The notes: a model not told the origin generated them from the letters alone. Positions 8,621 to 18,904 are shown, numbered from the stretch's first letter. The stretch: 49,757 nt of DNA from Paraburkholderia bannensis (GCF_014200455.1 NZ_JACHBW010000033.1:1-49757), one strand, 5' to 3'. Program-made: numbers and translations.

Positions 8621-8769
8621 ATTCTGCCGAACGAAGCGGCGTCAACCGGATAGCGGCGAAGTTAGGGTCCCCCACCCATTGACGCCACCGGACGATTTTG
8701 CGATACAGAATATAATTCCGCGCGACCCTCGCCCTGCGGTGAACCGCGTTCACTATTCCCACTATCGCA

Positions 8770-9576
8770 ATGTCTGATTCCGCGCAGAAGCCGGCCCGAG
8801 CAAGCGCTCACAAGGAAGATCGCCATTTCGTCACCGCGCTCGCGCGCGGGCTCGAAGTCCTCGCGTGCTTTCGCGGCGGCGACACGACACTCACCAATCA
8901 GGAAATCGCCCAGCGCTGCAAGCTGCCCAGGTCGACGGTCTCGCGCCTGACGATGACGCTCACGAAACTGGGCTACCTGATTCATCTGGAAGATACCGGG
9001 CGTTATCGGCTGGGGACGGCTTGCCTGGCGCTTGGCAGTTCGATGCTCGCACGCCTGGATGTGCGCAAGCTCGCGCGGCCCATGATGCAGGAGCTTTCGG
9101 AGTTTTCGGGCGGCACGGTGTCGCTGGGCGTGCGCGACCGGCTGTCGATGCTGTACATCGAAAGCTGCCGTAGCACGGCGGCGCTTGCGCTCACGCTCGA
9201 TGTGGGATCGCGCATTCCGGTAGGCACGTCGGCGATCGGGCGGGCATGGCTTGCCGCGGTTCCCGCACGCGAACGCGAGGAGGTGATGGAGCAGATTCAC
9301 GAACTCGACGACGTGGCGTGGCCTGGCGTGCGCCGCGGCATCGAGCAGGGCGTGAGCGATCATGCCGGACTGGGCGTGACCTGTTCGTTCGGCGAATGGC
9401 AGAAAGACGTGAATGGCATTGCGCGCGCGTTCGAACCCGGTGGTGGCCTGCCGGTGATGGCGATCAATGTGGGCGGACCTTCCTTTTCGCTTACACCAGA
9501 ATTTCTGCTCGATGAAGTGAAGCCACGGTTGCTGCACATGATCGCGCAACTGGAAGCGGCCATCGCGGGACGATGA
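8770..9576 (+). CDS. IclR-family transcriptional regulator
   Basis: A 268-residue IclR protein. A winged HTH fills about residues 25-85 (LTNQEIAQRCKLPRSTVSRL), followed by the GAF-like effector domain (about 95-260) with the family features 'VGTSAIGRAWLAA' and 'DVNGIARAF'. It is the first gene of a cluster coding for a kinase, an acyl-CoA dehydrogenase, an acyl-CoA ligase, an ABC importer, an SDR and a porin, and is the obvious candidate regulator of all of them. A 15-bp palindrome of IclR-operator shape lies downstream, in front of the kinase gene, and a near copy lies in front of the importer. A TATAAT-like hexamer at 8711-8716 may belong to its promoter, but no good -35 matches it. Confidence 0.9.
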   Translation: MSDSAQKPARASAHKEDRHFVTALARGLEVLACFRGGDTTLTNQEIAQRCKLPRSTVSRLTMTLTKLGYLIHLEDTGRYRLGTACLALGSSMLARLDVRKLARPMMQELSEFSGGTVSLGVRDRLSMLYIESCRSTAALALTLDVGSRIPVGTSAIGRAWLAAVPAREREEVMEQIHELDDVAWPGVRRGIEQGVSDHAGLGVTCSFGEWQKDVNGIARAFEPGGGLPVMAINVGGPSFSLTPEFLLDEVKPRLLHMIAQLEAAIAGR

Positions 9577-9792
9577 GGGCGAGGGCGCGAGCATGGCGAC
9601 AGCCGGTTTGTTCGCGCCTTTTCTTTTGGGTCAAATAATTCGGTATGCGAAATTGATTGGGCGTAATTACCGCAGTCTGGACAACCCGCAATGAGGTCTG
9701 CAGCGCAAAATGCAGCACGGTGATCCATGCCGGGTGAATCACGGCGAGTCCCACCGCCCGTCGCGCCGGAAAATCCCAGCCTTTCAATTTTG

Positions 9793-9813
9793 CCCCTCGC
9801 CAGTGGGGTTTTT
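9793..9813 (+). terminator. Weak terminator-like hairpin with T5
   Basis: CCCC (9793-9796) can pair with GGGG (9805-9808) around an 8-nt loop, followed by TTTTT. The stem is short. It could end the iclR transcript 217 bp past its stop or attenuate read-through into the kinase operon. Confidence 0.35.
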
Positions 9814-9869
9814 CCCGAGCCAACGAGTCCAATCGGCGCTTTACAGCGCCAGAGCCTCCGCGTTTGCAT

Positions 9870-9889
9870 TTCTGCAATGCAGAATTCAT
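9870..9889. promoter_or_regulatory. Operator-like palindrome, copy 1 of a shared element
   Basis: TTCTGCA-A-TGCAGAA (9870-9884) is a perfect palindrome, of the size and form of IclR-family operators. The 18-bp block CTGCAATGCAGAATTCAT (9872-9889) recurs with one mismatch, in the same orientation relative to transcription, upstream of the ABC importer operon (18905-18922 on the minus strand). This copy is about 85 bp before the kinase start. Confidence 0.68.
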
Positions 9890-9971
9890 GATCGCTTTGC
9901 AGAACAATCTCGTGAGCTAGCGTGGCTCGATTTCATAGGCCGCGCCTCGCCTATGGAGGCCTGTGGATTTC

Positions 9972-11060
9972 ATGAGTATCGATCTCCAGTCGAGCTTCAG
10001 TGGCACGCGTCCCGTCGCGCCTGCGCATGCTTTCGATATCGGGCGTCTCGCCGAATGGATGCGCGAGCATGTCGATGGCTTCAATGGCCGCGTCAATGTC
10101 GAGCAATTCAAGGGTGGTCAGTCGAATCCCACTTTTCTGCTCGAATCGGCTGGCGGGCGCTACGTGCTGCGGCGCAAGCCGCCTGGCGAGTTGCTGCCTT
10201 CCGCCCACGCGGTGGAGCGCGAATACCGCGTAATCCGCGCGCTCGCGCAGACCGACGTGCCGGTTGCGAAGACCTTTGCGCTGTGCGAGGACGCCGGCGT
10301 GATCGGCTCGCCGTTTTATCTCATGGAATACGTGGAGGGCCGCATTTTCTGGGACGCGGCGCTGCCCGACATGACGAGCGAAGCGCGCGCGGCGATCTAT
10401 GGCGAAATGAATCGCGTGATTGCCGCGCTGCATTCGGTCGATCCCGATGCGATTGGTCTGGGCGATTACGGCCGCACCGGCAACTATATCGAGCGGCAGG
10501 TCGCCCGCTGGACGCGCCAGTATCGCGCCTCTGAGACCGAGCGTATCGAGGCGGCCGACGCACTGATCGACTGGCTACCGGAACATATCCCGCGAGGCGA
10601 CGAGCGCCGCATCGTGCACGGCGATTATCGGCTCGATAACGTCGTTTTTCACCCGCACGAAGCGCGCATTGTGGCGGTGCTCGACTGGGAGCTTTCCACG
10701 CTCGGCCATCCGCTGGTCGACTTCGCCTATCACTGCATGATCTGGCACATGCAGGCCGGTGCGCGCCGCGGCCTGGTGGGGCTCGATATCGCCGCGCTCG
10801 GCATTCCAGACGAAAAGACCTATCTCAAGCGCTATCTGGAGAAGGTTGCGCGCGCATCCAGGTCGGCCGTGCCCGAAGCGGACTGGGGTTACTACCTCGT
10901 CTTCAATATGTTCCGGCTGGTGGGCATCCTGCAAGGCGTGATGGCGCGCGCGCTGCAGGGCAATGCCTCCAGTGCGCTCGCACTGGAAACAGGTCGGCGC
11001 ACGCGGCCGCTTGCGGAGCAGGCCTGGGCGCTGGCACGCCAGGTCGATGCCCTGCGCTAG
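9972..11060 (+). CDS. APH-fold phosphotransferase (ACAD10/11 kinase-domain / LvaA-like)
   Basis: A 362-residue protein of the aminoglycoside/choline kinase fold. The N-lobe has the nucleotide loop FKGGQSNPTFLL and the ATP-binding Lys region YVLRRKP. The C-lobe has the catalytic HGDYRLDN (residues 216-223) and the metal-binding Asp in VLDWE (Asp238). This subfamily is not an antibiotic kinase: it corresponds to the kinase half of mammalian ACAD10/11 and to LvaA, which phosphorylate 4-hydroxyacyl-CoAs. The next gene encodes the matching dehydrogenase half, which strongly supports that reading. A GGAGG at 9955-9959 could serve ATG 9972 (spacing 12) or GTG 9963 (spacing 3), so the start is uncertain by three codons. 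The actual acyl chain is unknown. Confidence 0.82.
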   Translation: MSIDLQSSFSGTRPVAPAHAFDIGRLAEWMREHVDGFNGRVNVEQFKGGQSNPTFLLESAGGRYVLRRKPPGELLPSAHAVEREYRVIRALAQTDVPVAKTFALCEDAGVIGSPFYLMEYVEGRIFWDAALPDMTSEARAAIYGEMNRVIAALHSVDPDAIGLGDYGRTGNYIERQVARWTRQYRASETERIEAADALIDWLPEHIPRGDERRIVHGDYRLDNVVFHPHEARIVAVLDWELSTLGHPLVDFAYHCMIWHMQAGARRGLVGLDIAALGIPDEKTYLKRYLEKVARASRSAVPEADWGYYLVFNMFRLVGILQGVMARALQGNASSALALETGRRTRPLAEQAWALARQVDALR

Positions 11061-11129
11061 CGCGGCGCGTCTATCCAGACCCACCTATTCCGGCCAACCT
11101 CGGGCCGACCACTCACGCGGACAAGACAT

Positions 11130-12347
11130 ATGAACTTCGAACACTCAGGCAAGGTGAAAGCACTGCAGGCGCGTCTTACGGCGTTCATGGAGCAGCATGT
11201 CTATCCGGCGGAAAAACAGTTCGCCGCTGAAATGGATGCTGCGCGCCGTGCAGGCAACCCATGGCAGCCCGCGCCGGTCATGGAGCAGCTCAAGGACAAG
11301 GCGCGCGCCGCCGATCTGTGGAATCTGTTTCTTCCCGCGCACGAAGGCGAGGGCGGCCTGACGAATCTGGAATATGCGCCGCTATGCGCAATCATGGGCC
11401 GTTCCGCGATTGGCGCGGAGCCGTTCAACTGCTCCGCGCCCGATACGGGCAATATGGAAACGCTGCTGCGCTACGGCAGCGAAGCGCAAAAACGCGAATG
11501 GCTCGCGCCGCTGCTGGACGGCAAGATCCGCTCGGCCTTCGCGATGACGGAGCCGGCGGTGGCATCGTCGGATGCGACCAATATCGAGGCACGCATCGAG
11601 CGCGACGGCGATCACTACGTCATCAACGCGCGCAAATGGTGGACCTCGGGCGCGAACGATCCGCGCTGCAAGATCCTCGTTTTCATGGGCAAGACCGACC
11701 CCGAGGGTGCGAATCGTCATCAACGCCAGTCGATGGTGCTGGTGCCGCTCGATACGCCAGGGGTGACGGTGCTGCGCCATCTGCCGGTGTTCGGCTACGA
11801 CGATGCACCGCACGGTCACGCCGAAGTGCTGTTCGAGAACGTGCGCGTGCCGGTGACGAATGTGTTGCTGGGCGAGGGCCGTGGCTTCGAGATCGCGCAG
11901 GGGCGACTCGGGCCGGGCCGCATTCATCATTGCATGCGTCTGATTGGCCGCGCCGAGCGTGCGCTCGAAGCCATGTGCCAACGCACCACGCAGCGCACCG
12001 CCTTCGGCCGCAGGATTGCCGATCAGGGCGTGACGCGCGAGCGCATCGCCAATGCGCGCATCCTGATCGATCAGGCGCGCTTTCTGGTGCTGCACGCGGC
12101 CTGGAAAATGGATGAGGTCGGCAACAAGGCGGCGCGCAAGGAGATTGCCATGATCAAGGTGGCCGCGCCCGCAATGGCCTGCCAGGTGATCGACTGGGCG
12201 ATCCAGGCGCATGGCGGCGGGGGAGTGAGCGACGATTTTGGTCTTGCGCGCGCCTACGCGAGCGCCCGCACGATCCGTCTCGCCGATGGACCGGACGAGG
12301 TGCATCGCAACGCCATCGCCAAGATGGAACTCGCGGCTTACCTTTAA
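11130..12347 (+). CDS. Acyl-CoA dehydrogenase, ACAD10/11 type
   Basis: A 405-residue flavoprotein of the acyl-CoA dehydrogenase fold: an N-terminal helical domain (1-125), a middle beta domain with the FAMTEPAVASSDATNI block, and a C-terminal helical domain with GRIHHCMRLIGRAERALE and QAHGGGGVSDDF. At the position where medium-chain dehydrogenases carry the catalytic Glu in YEGT, this protein has Asp386 in ADGPDEVHR, as in ACAD10/11-type enzymes. These use acyl-CoAs carrying a 4-phospho group rather than simple oxidation of saturated chains. It follows the kinase by 69 bp and precedes the acyl-CoA ligase by 15 bp, so all three should share a message. Confidence 0.87.
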   Translation: MNFEHSGKVKALQARLTAFMEQHVYPAEKQFAAEMDAARRAGNPWQPAPVMEQLKDKARAADLWNLFLPAHEGEGGLTNLEYAPLCAIMGRSAIGAEPFNCSAPDTGNMETLLRYGSEAQKREWLAPLLDGKIRSAFAMTEPAVASSDATNIEARIERDGDHYVINARKWWTSGANDPRCKILVFMGKTDPEGANRHQRQSMVLVPLDTPGVTVLRHLPVFGYDDAPHGHAEVLFENVRVPVTNVLLGEGRGFEIAQGRLGPGRIHHCMRLIGRAERALEAMCQRTTQRTAFGRRIADQGVTRERIANARILIDQARFLVLHAAWKMDEVGNKAARKEIAMIKVAAPAMACQVIDWAIQAHGGGGVSDDFGLARAYASARTIRLADGPDEVHRNAIAKMELAAYL

Positions 12348-12362
12348 GCCGTGGAGCTCAAC

Positions 12363-13943
12363 ATGAACGCGAATTCACATCCGGCAACCGGGCCGAACAG
12401 CACGCCGTTTGCGAGCATCGGCGACCAGATCCGTCAATGGGCGGTGGAGCAGGGCGATCATCCGGCGCTGATCTGCGAAGACACGACCTATAGCTACGCC
12501 GATCTCGATGCGATGACCGATCAGTGCGCGTGCGCATTGCAACGCGATGGCATTGCGCCCGAAGACGTGATCGCGATCTGCGCGAACGCTTCGCCCTGGT
12601 ACGCGGCGGTCTTTCTGGGCGCGCTGCGTGCGGGCGTGGCGGTCGCGCCGCTTGCGCCGTCCTCGCATCCGGACAGCCTCGCGGCCATGATTGCGAATTC
12701 CGGCGCGCGCGTGTTGTTCCTCGACGCGTCCGTGCGCGAGGCCCTGCAAGGCGCCGCCACGCCGCCCGATGTGCGCAGCGTGCGGCTGGATGCGCAACAC
12801 GATGCCGCAGACGTCACCGCCATCGACGCCTGGCTTGCGCCGCGCGGGAGGGTGCCGCGCCACGTCGATATCCAGTCTGAATGGGCCTTCAACATCATCT
12901 ATTCGTCGGGAACGACTGGCTCGCCCAAGGGCATCGTGCAATCGCATGCGATGCGCTTCGCCTACGCGGCGCGCACCGTCGAGCGCGGATACGGACCGCA
13001 GGCGGTCACGCTGATTTCGACGCCGCTCTATTCGAACACCACGCTCGTGAGCTTCTTCCCCACGCTTCAGCTGGGCGGGACCGTCGTGCTGATGCCGAAG
13101 TTCGAAACGAAGCGCTATCTGGAACTGGCGCAACAGCATCGCGCGACGCACACGATGCTCGTGCCGGTTCAATACCAGCGCCTGATGGCCGAGCCCGATT
13201 TCGACCGCTACGACCTGTCGAGTTTTGTTTCGAAGTCCTGCACGAGTGCGCCGTTTGCGGCGCGCGTGAAGGCCGACGTCGTGCGCCGCTGGCCCGGCAG
13301 TCTCACCGAGTTTTACGGCATGACCGAAGGCGGCGCATCGTGCGAACTCAGCGCCAACGACCACCCGGACAAACTCCATACCGTTGGCCGCGTGATGCCC
13401 GGCCACGAAATGCGCCTGATCGACGCCGCCGGCAACGAATTGCCGCCGGGCAGTATTGGCGAGATCGTGGGCCGTTCGCCGACGATGATGACGGGCTACT
13501 ATCGCCAGCCCGACAAAACCGCGCAAGCGGAATGGCACGACCGTGGCGGCCAGCGTTTCATCCGCACTGGCGATATTGGCCGCTTCGACGAAGATGGTTT
13601 TCTCGTGCTGATGGATCGCAAGAAGGACATGATTATTTCGGGCGGCTTCAACGTCTATCCCAGCGATCTCGAACAGGTGTTGCTGCAGCATCCGGATATC
13701 GCGGAAGCGGCGGTCGTGGGTATCGCGTCGGAGCGCTGGGGCGAGACGCCGGTGGCCTTTGTCACCTTGCGCGACGGCGCTGCGGTTGAGGGCGCAACGC
13801 TCGCGAGCTGGGCGAACGCGCGCTTGGGGAAGATGCAGCGTCTTGCCGAAGTGGTGATTGCGGACGCCTTGCCGCGCAGTGCGATCGGCAAAATCCTCAA
13901 GCGTGAATTACGCGAGAGTTTTAAGCCCTCGCGCGCCTACTAG
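12363..13943 (+). CDS. AMP-forming acyl-CoA ligase
   Basis: A 526-residue adenylate-forming enzyme that activates a carboxylic acid as its CoA thioester. The core motifs are all present: the phosphate loop YSSGTTGSPKG, the adenine-binding TEFYGMTEGG, the hinge RTGDIGRFDEDGF with RKKDMIISGGFNVYP, and the C-terminal catalytic Lys in SAIGKILKREL. I chose ATG 12363 because GGAG stands 6 bp upstream; an in-frame GTG at 12351 is an alternative. Within this operon it should make the acyl-CoA that the kinase and dehydrogenase act upon. The substrate acid is not evident, and general resemblance to medium-chain and aromatic acid ligases is too broad to choose. Confidence 0.9.
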   Translation: MNANSHPATGPNSTPFASIGDQIRQWAVEQGDHPALICEDTTYSYADLDAMTDQCACALQRDGIAPEDVIAICANASPWYAAVFLGALRAGVAVAPLAPSSHPDSLAAMIANSGARVLFLDASVREALQGAATPPDVRSVRLDAQHDAADVTAIDAWLAPRGRVPRHVDIQSEWAFNIIYSSGTTGSPKGIVQSHAMRFAYAARTVERGYGPQAVTLISTPLYSNTTLVSFFPTLQLGGTVVLMPKFETKRYLELAQQHRATHTMLVPVQYQRLMAEPDFDRYDLSSFVSKSCTSAPFAARVKADVVRRWPGSLTEFYGMTEGGASCELSANDHPDKLHTVGRVMPGHEMRLIDAAGNELPPGSIGEIVGRSPTMMTGYYRQPDKTAQAEWHDRGGQRFIRTGDIGRFDEDGFLVLMDRKKDMIISGGFNVYPSDLEQVLLQHPDIAEAAVVGIASERWGETPVAFVTLRDGAAVEGATLASWANARLGKMQRLAEVVIADALPRSAIGKILKRELRESFKPSRAY

Positions 13944-13944
13944 C

Positions 13945-13977
13945 ATTGAGGCGCGCCGCCTGGCGCGCGCCTTCAAT
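13945..13977. terminator. GC-rich imperfect hairpin after the ligase
   Basis: ATTGA plus GGCGCGCC on the left and their complement on the right (through 13977), with a one-base bulge, fold just 2 bp after the stop codon. There is no T-run, so terminator activity is probable but not certain. Confidence 0.5.
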
Positions 13978-14099
13978 CGAGAATCGAAGCGTTGACGCAT
14001 CAAGGCAGGCCGGCGCGCGGCGCTTCAGGAAAGCAAAGCCCTACGACGAAGTCGTCGAGCGTGGCGGTCAACGTCGTCATGCGGCCTCGCAAATGCAAT

Positions 14100-14135
14100 G
14101 CGGGCCGCGACCATGACAATCAGAACGCGGCCCGC
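14100..14135. terminator. Perfect 10-bp inverted repeat between convergent genes
   Basis: GCGGGCCGCG (14100-14109) and CGCGGCCCGC (14126-14135) pair perfectly around a 16-nt loop, 17 bp beyond the stop of the minus-strand binding-protein gene. It probably ends the importer transcript and may protect its 3' end. No strong T-run follows on either strand. Confidence 0.5.
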
Positions 14136-14151
14136 CTCCTTCACAAGGACA

Positions 14152-15330
14152 TTACTTCGCTGCTGCCACCGCCGTATCGGGCAGCGCCTTGATATTGCCG
14201 CCTTCCACGACGGCTACCACGGCGCGTCCCATCGTGATGCCGCCGCGCGGATCCACGCCGGTCAGGCCATGCGGATTGTTCTGCGGCGAAAGCGATTTTA
14301 GCGCCTGATCGTAGGCTTTGCGGATCGCGGTGGCATCGCTGGTTGTGCCCGCAACCTTCATCGCCTGCGCGGTCGCCCAGACGGCGGTGTAGTTGAGCGA
14401 GGCTTCCTGGCTCGGCAGATGTCCGCCGTGCGTCTTCGAAAAGCGCGCGACAAAGGATCTGGCGTCGGGCGAAGGATCGTCGCCGATCGGCATCACGCCA
14501 ATCGATCCATCGAGCGCGCCGTAGCCGCCCGCGATCTTCGCGACTTCGTCGAGCTTGGCCTGGTCCATCACCACGAAGCCGCCTTTGAAGCCCAGTTCGC
14601 GCGCCTGGCGGATGATGAGGCCGGTCGGCTCGGACGGCCCGCCCACGAAGATCACTTTAGGCTTCGAGGCCAGCACGCGGCTCACGCCGCTGTAGAAGTC
14701 GGTGGCACGGTTATAGGACATCGGATTATCGGCGACGATGGTGCCGCCCGCCGCCTGCCACGCGGGCTTGAACGCGGCGGTCCAGGCTTTGCCGTAGTCG
14801 GTATCGGTGTTCGCGATGGCGGCGTCCTTGCCGAACTTGTCCATCTCGTACTTCACGAATGCAGGCGTATACGAGGTGAATTCCGGCGGGATGCGAATCG
14901 TGAGCGGATTGCCGCGCGCCGCCAGTTGCGGCACGCTCGTATAGGCAAGCAGGAGCAGCTTCTGCTGCTGGTTGATCGTCTGGACTGCGTAGCATCCGCC
15001 TGAGTGGGGAACCAGCACGACGCTGGCGCTGTTTTCCTGCGAAAGCCGGCGCGCGTTGATGGCGGTCTCGCTCGGGTTGTACTGGTCGTCGAGCGCCACC
15101 ACGTCAAGCTTGACCTTCTTGCCGCCCACCACGAGACCGGCCTGATTGATTTCGGCGACGGCCATCTGCATGCCTTCGAGCACTTCCTGGCCGTATTTGG
15201 CGGCGCCGCCGCTAAGCGGCCCCGAATAGCCGATGTGCACAGCGGCTTCCTGCGCCTTCGCCGGCGCGGCCAGCGCAAGCGAGACGGCAAAGGTCGTGGC
15301 AACCGCGAGAGACAGCTTGCTGACGATCAT
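14152..15330 (-). CDS. ABC importer periplasmic binding protein (LivK-like)
   Basis: A 392-residue type-I periplasmic binding protein of the branched-chain amino acid family. It has a clear signal peptide (residues 1-24, ending APAKA before QEA). The mature protein begins VHIGYSGPLSGGAAKYGQ, the usual LivK first strand, and continues with INARRLSQENSASVVLVP and NTDTDYGKAW. I took ATG 15330 because it gives the signal peptide at once; 18 residues could be added upstream but would precede it. It is the last gene of the importer operon, 66 bp after the LivF-like ATPase. The Liv family also carries aromatic acids, amides and urea, and in this cluster the cargo is probably the acid activated by the neighbouring ligase. 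Confidence 0.9.
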   Translation of the reverse strand: MIVSKLSLAVATTFAVSLALAAPAKAQEAAVHIGYSGPLSGGAAKYGQEVLEGMQMAVAEINQAGLVVGGKKVKLDVVALDDQYNPSETAINARRLSQENSASVVLVPHSGGCYAVQTINQQQKLLLLAYTSVPQLAARGNPLTIRIPPEFTSYTPAFVKYEMDKFGKDAAIANTDTDYGKAWTAAFKPAWQAAGGTIVADNPMSYNRATDFYSGVSRVLASKPKVIFVGGPSEPTGLIIRQARELGFKGGFVVMDQAKLDEVAKIAGGYGALDGSIGVMPIGDDPSPDARSFVARFSKTHGGHLPSQEASLNYTAVWATAQAMKVAGTTSDATAIRKAYDQALKSLSPQNNPHGLTGVDPRGGITMGRAVVAVVEGGNIKALPDTAVAAAK

Positions 15331-15396
15331 GAACGTATCCTCGAAGGAGTGACGGTGAAGAACCGCTGAATCGAAACGTGGCAATCGGATGAAACG

Positions 15397-16087
15397 TCAG
15401 CCGCCTACATAGGCGCGCCGCACCGCTTCATTGCCGGCGAGGCTTTCATAGGTGCCTTCCAGTACGATGCGGCCCGATTCCACGACATAGGCGCGGTGCG
15501 CGATCTTGAGCGCCGCGTGCGCGTTCTGTTCGGCCAGCAGCACCGTGGTGCCAGCGCGATTGATGCGCTGGATCACCTCGAAAGTCTGCTTGACTACAAG
15601 CGGCGCGAGGCCGAGCGAGGGCTCGTCGAGCAGCAGCACGCGCGGGCGGCTCATCAGCGCGCGGCCAATCGCCACCATCTGCTGCTGGCCTCCGCTCAGC
15701 GACCCTGCCGGATCGTCCTTGCGGCTGACCAGATCGGGAAAGAGCGTGAGCACGTCGTCCAGGCGCTGGCGGTTGCCCGTTCGGTCGCGCCGGTGCGCAT
15801 ACGCGCCTAGCATCAGGTTCTTGAGCACCGACATCGCCGGAAACAGCTTGCGTCCCTCGGGACAGTGGATCACGCCCGCGCGCACGACATCGGCGGGCCG
15901 CTTGCCGACCAGATCAACGTCCTTCAGGCGGATCTGGCCGCCGCTGGCCCGCGTGAGTGCGCTTGCCGCGCGAAAGATCGAGCTTTTGCCCGCGCCGTTC
16001 GCGCCCAGCAGCACCACGAGTTCGCCTTCATCGGCACGCAGGGTGATGCCGTGCAAGGCGCGAAAGCTGCCGTAATCGAGGCTTACG

Positions 16088-16104
<17 letters not shown>
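15397..16104 (-). CDS. ABC importer ATPase, LivF-like
   Basis: A 235-residue ATPase of the HAAT (LivF) branch. Walker A is GANGAGKSS, the signature is LSGGQQQMVAIGRAL, Walker B is VLLLDEPSLGL, and the switch His is in LLAEQNAHAAL. It energises the LivH/LivM pore together with the LivG-like ATPase, with which it overlaps by 17 bp. The start at 16104 (MLTFNDVSLDYG) matches the family. Confidence 0.93.
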
Positions 16105-16847
<743 letters not shown>

Positions 16848-16855
<8 letters not shown>

Positions 16856-17864
16856 GGCCGTCTCCGCTGGACGTGGCGCGGCGCGCGGGTGGCGCGGTGA
16901 CCTGGCGCAACGCGATGCGGCTGCGCACGCTCTGATAAAGACCCACGAGGCCGCGCGGCAGGAAGATCAGCAGCACGATCAGCAAGGGGCCGAACACGAT
17001 GAACCGGTAGTCCTGCATGAACTGCAGCGACTGCGTGAGCCACGGCAGCGCGATAGCGCCCAGCAGCGGCCCGGCCAGGGTGCCGATGCCGCCCACCACC
17101 GCATACATGGTCATGTCGAAGGTGTGGCTGATGTTGGCGAGATCGGGGCCGAGAAAGCGCACGAACCCGGCATACAGGCCGCCTGCGATGCCCGCGTAGA
17201 ACGTCGAGATCAGGAACGCCAGCATCTTGTTGCGCATCAGATCGATGCCGAGCGCCTGGGCGAGATGCTCGCTGTTGCGGATCGCCACGAAGGTATGGCC
17301 CAGCAGCGAATGCACGATGCGATGCATCAGCCACATGCCCGCGACGAGAAACGCGAAGGTGAGGTAGTAGAGCGCGCGCGGGCTTTCGAACGAAACCGGG
17401 CCGATATCGGGCGGCGCGGCAATGCCGATGATGCCCACCACGCCGTGCGTGACGCTGTCCCATTTCTCGATCACGAGAAAGATGATGTAGCCCACGCAGA
17501 GCGTGAAGATCGCGAAGTAATTGCCCTTCAGGCGCAGCGAAACGATGCCGACGAAAAAACCCAGCACCACGCTCAGCACGCCCGCGAGCGCAAATGCGGC
17601 CCAGAACGGCACCTGATAGTCCACGGTGAGAATGCCCACCGTATAGGCGCCGACCGCCATGAAGCCGCCATGCGCGAGATTGAACTGGCCCGTGTAGCCG
17701 GTCAGCAGATTCAGCCCCACCGTGGCGAGCGCAAAGATATAGGCCGTGGACATCACCGTGAGCGAATAGTCGTTGCGCACCAGAAAAGGCAGCACCAGAC
17801 CGGCGACGAACAGCGCGATCCAGCCGGAGTGACGCGTCAGCGGCGTCTGGGAGGGGGTGGTCAT
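16848..17864 (-). CDS. ABC importer permease, LivM-like
   Basis: A 338-residue inner-membrane permease of the branched-chain amino acid family with about 8-10 hydrophobic helices. Family blocks include LNLLTGYTGQFNLAHGGFMAVGAY and, later, LAQALGIDLMRNKMLAFLISTFYAGIAGGLYA. ATG 17864 overlaps the stop codon of livH (ATGA, 17861-17864), indicating translational coupling; longer upstream readings in this frame are only antisense of coding sequence. It forms the pore with LivH. Confidence 0.92.
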
Positions 17865-18730
17865 GATGCGCGCATCTCCCGCGAAAAGAGTCCTTGCGGA
17901 CGCAGTGACAGGATCGCCACCAGCAGCACGAATGCGATCAGGTCCTGATAGTCGGGCGAGACGTAGAAAGCGCCGAAGCTCTCGGCCATCCCGATGATGA
18001 GCCCGCCCACCACCGCGCCTGGCACGCTGCCCATGCCGCCCAGGATGATGATGACGAAAGCCTTGAGGATCACTAACTGGCCCATCGCCGGATAGATAAG
18101 GTTGATGGGCGCATAGAGCGCGGCGGCCACCGCGGCCAGCACGCCGGAGAGGGCGAAGGTGGCCATGCCCACCTTGCGTGGATCGATGCCCATGAGCGCC
18201 GCGCCTTCGCGGTTCTGCGCGACCGCCAGAATGGTTGAGCCCGCAACGGTGTGGTGGAGGAACAGTTGCAGCGCCAGCACGAGCCCAAAAGCGGCGGCGA
18301 CGATGAGCAGGCGCTGGATGGGCGCGATGACGCCGTTCCATTCGAGCACACCGGACCACGGCGGCGACATGCGGTGGAAGTCGGTGCCCCAGAGCGCCTG
18401 CGCGGCGGCTTCGAGAAACAGCATGAGGCCGATGGCGGCGATCATCGGCGAGAGTTCGGGGGCGTTGCGCAGCGGGTAGAACACCAGACGCTCGGCAAGG
18501 ATGGCCAGCACGGCGACGCATACGGCAGCGACAACCATGGCGCTCCAGTAGCCCAGTCCGAAGCGCGAAGTGAGGTAGAACGCGGCAAATGCGCCGACCA
18601 TGTAGAACGCGCCGTGCGCGAAATTGGGCACGGCCATGATCCCGTACACCAGCGTGAGGCCGAGCGCGACGAGGCTGTAGATGCCTCCAAGCGTCAGACC
18701 GTTGAGCACCTGCTGCAAAAACAGATCCAC
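17861..18730 (-). CDS. ABC importer permease, LivH-like
   Basis: A 289-residue inner-membrane permease. It begins DLFLQQVLNGLTLGGIYSLV and continues TLVYGIMAVPNFAHGAFYMVGA, both LivH hallmarks, and ends RPQGLF. I chose the GTG at 18730 because GGGAGG stands 5 bp upstream and the family N-terminus starts there; a longer in-frame reading to 18883 would add a basic non-conserved leader. It is the first gene of the five-gene importer operon (LivH-LivM-LivG-LivF-binding protein). Confidence 0.92.
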   Translation of the reverse strand: MDLFLQQVLNGLTLGGIYSLVALGLTLVYGIMAVPNFAHGAFYMVGAFAAFYLTSRFGLGYWSAMVVAAVCVAVLAILAERLVFYPLRNAPELSPMIAAIGLMLFLEAAAQALWGTDFHRMSPPWSGVLEWNGVIAPIQRLLIVAAAFGLVLALQLFLHHTVAGSTILAVAQNREGAALMGIDPRKVGMATFALSGVLAAVAAALYAPINLIYPAMGQLVILKAFVIIILGGMGSVPGAVVGGLIIGMAESFGAFYVSPDYQDLIAFVLLVAILSLRPQGLFSREMRAS

Positions 18731-18904
18731 CGTGACCTCCCGAACACGGGCCTTACGCGTCGAGCGCCGCGCGAGGCGGCAGGGCGAAGGCCGGAGATTG
18801 AACTGCCGCGCACCCGGGTGACGGTTGACGGCAGGCGTTTCGATCATGCGGTTGCTGCGAGGACTGGCCTTGAGCATCGACATCCGGCCAGGTTCAATTT
18901 GGCA

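Larger units (their letters stand above)
9577..9962 (+). promoter_or_regulatory. 386-bp regulatory gap between iclR and the kinase operon
   Basis: No gene is seen. It holds a terminator-like hairpin (9793-9813), a 16-bp palindrome GGCGCT-TTAC-AGCGCC (9835-9850), the 15-bp operator-like palindrome at 9870-9884, and a further TGCAGAA half-site at 9898-9904, exactly 20 bp from the one in the palindrome. A looser CTGCA/TGCAG pair is at 9698-9715. Confidence 0.55.

Noticed and set aside
8004..8769. A mobile element between the MFS and iclR genes
   Set aside because: No transposase remnant or terminal inverted repeats; the contents are explained by a terminator and a decayed porin gene.
9972..11060. 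Aminoglycoside resistance kinase
   Set aside because: The APH fold is present, but the sequence and the adjacent ACAD and acyl-CoA ligase place it with acyl-CoA kinases, not antibiotic kinases.
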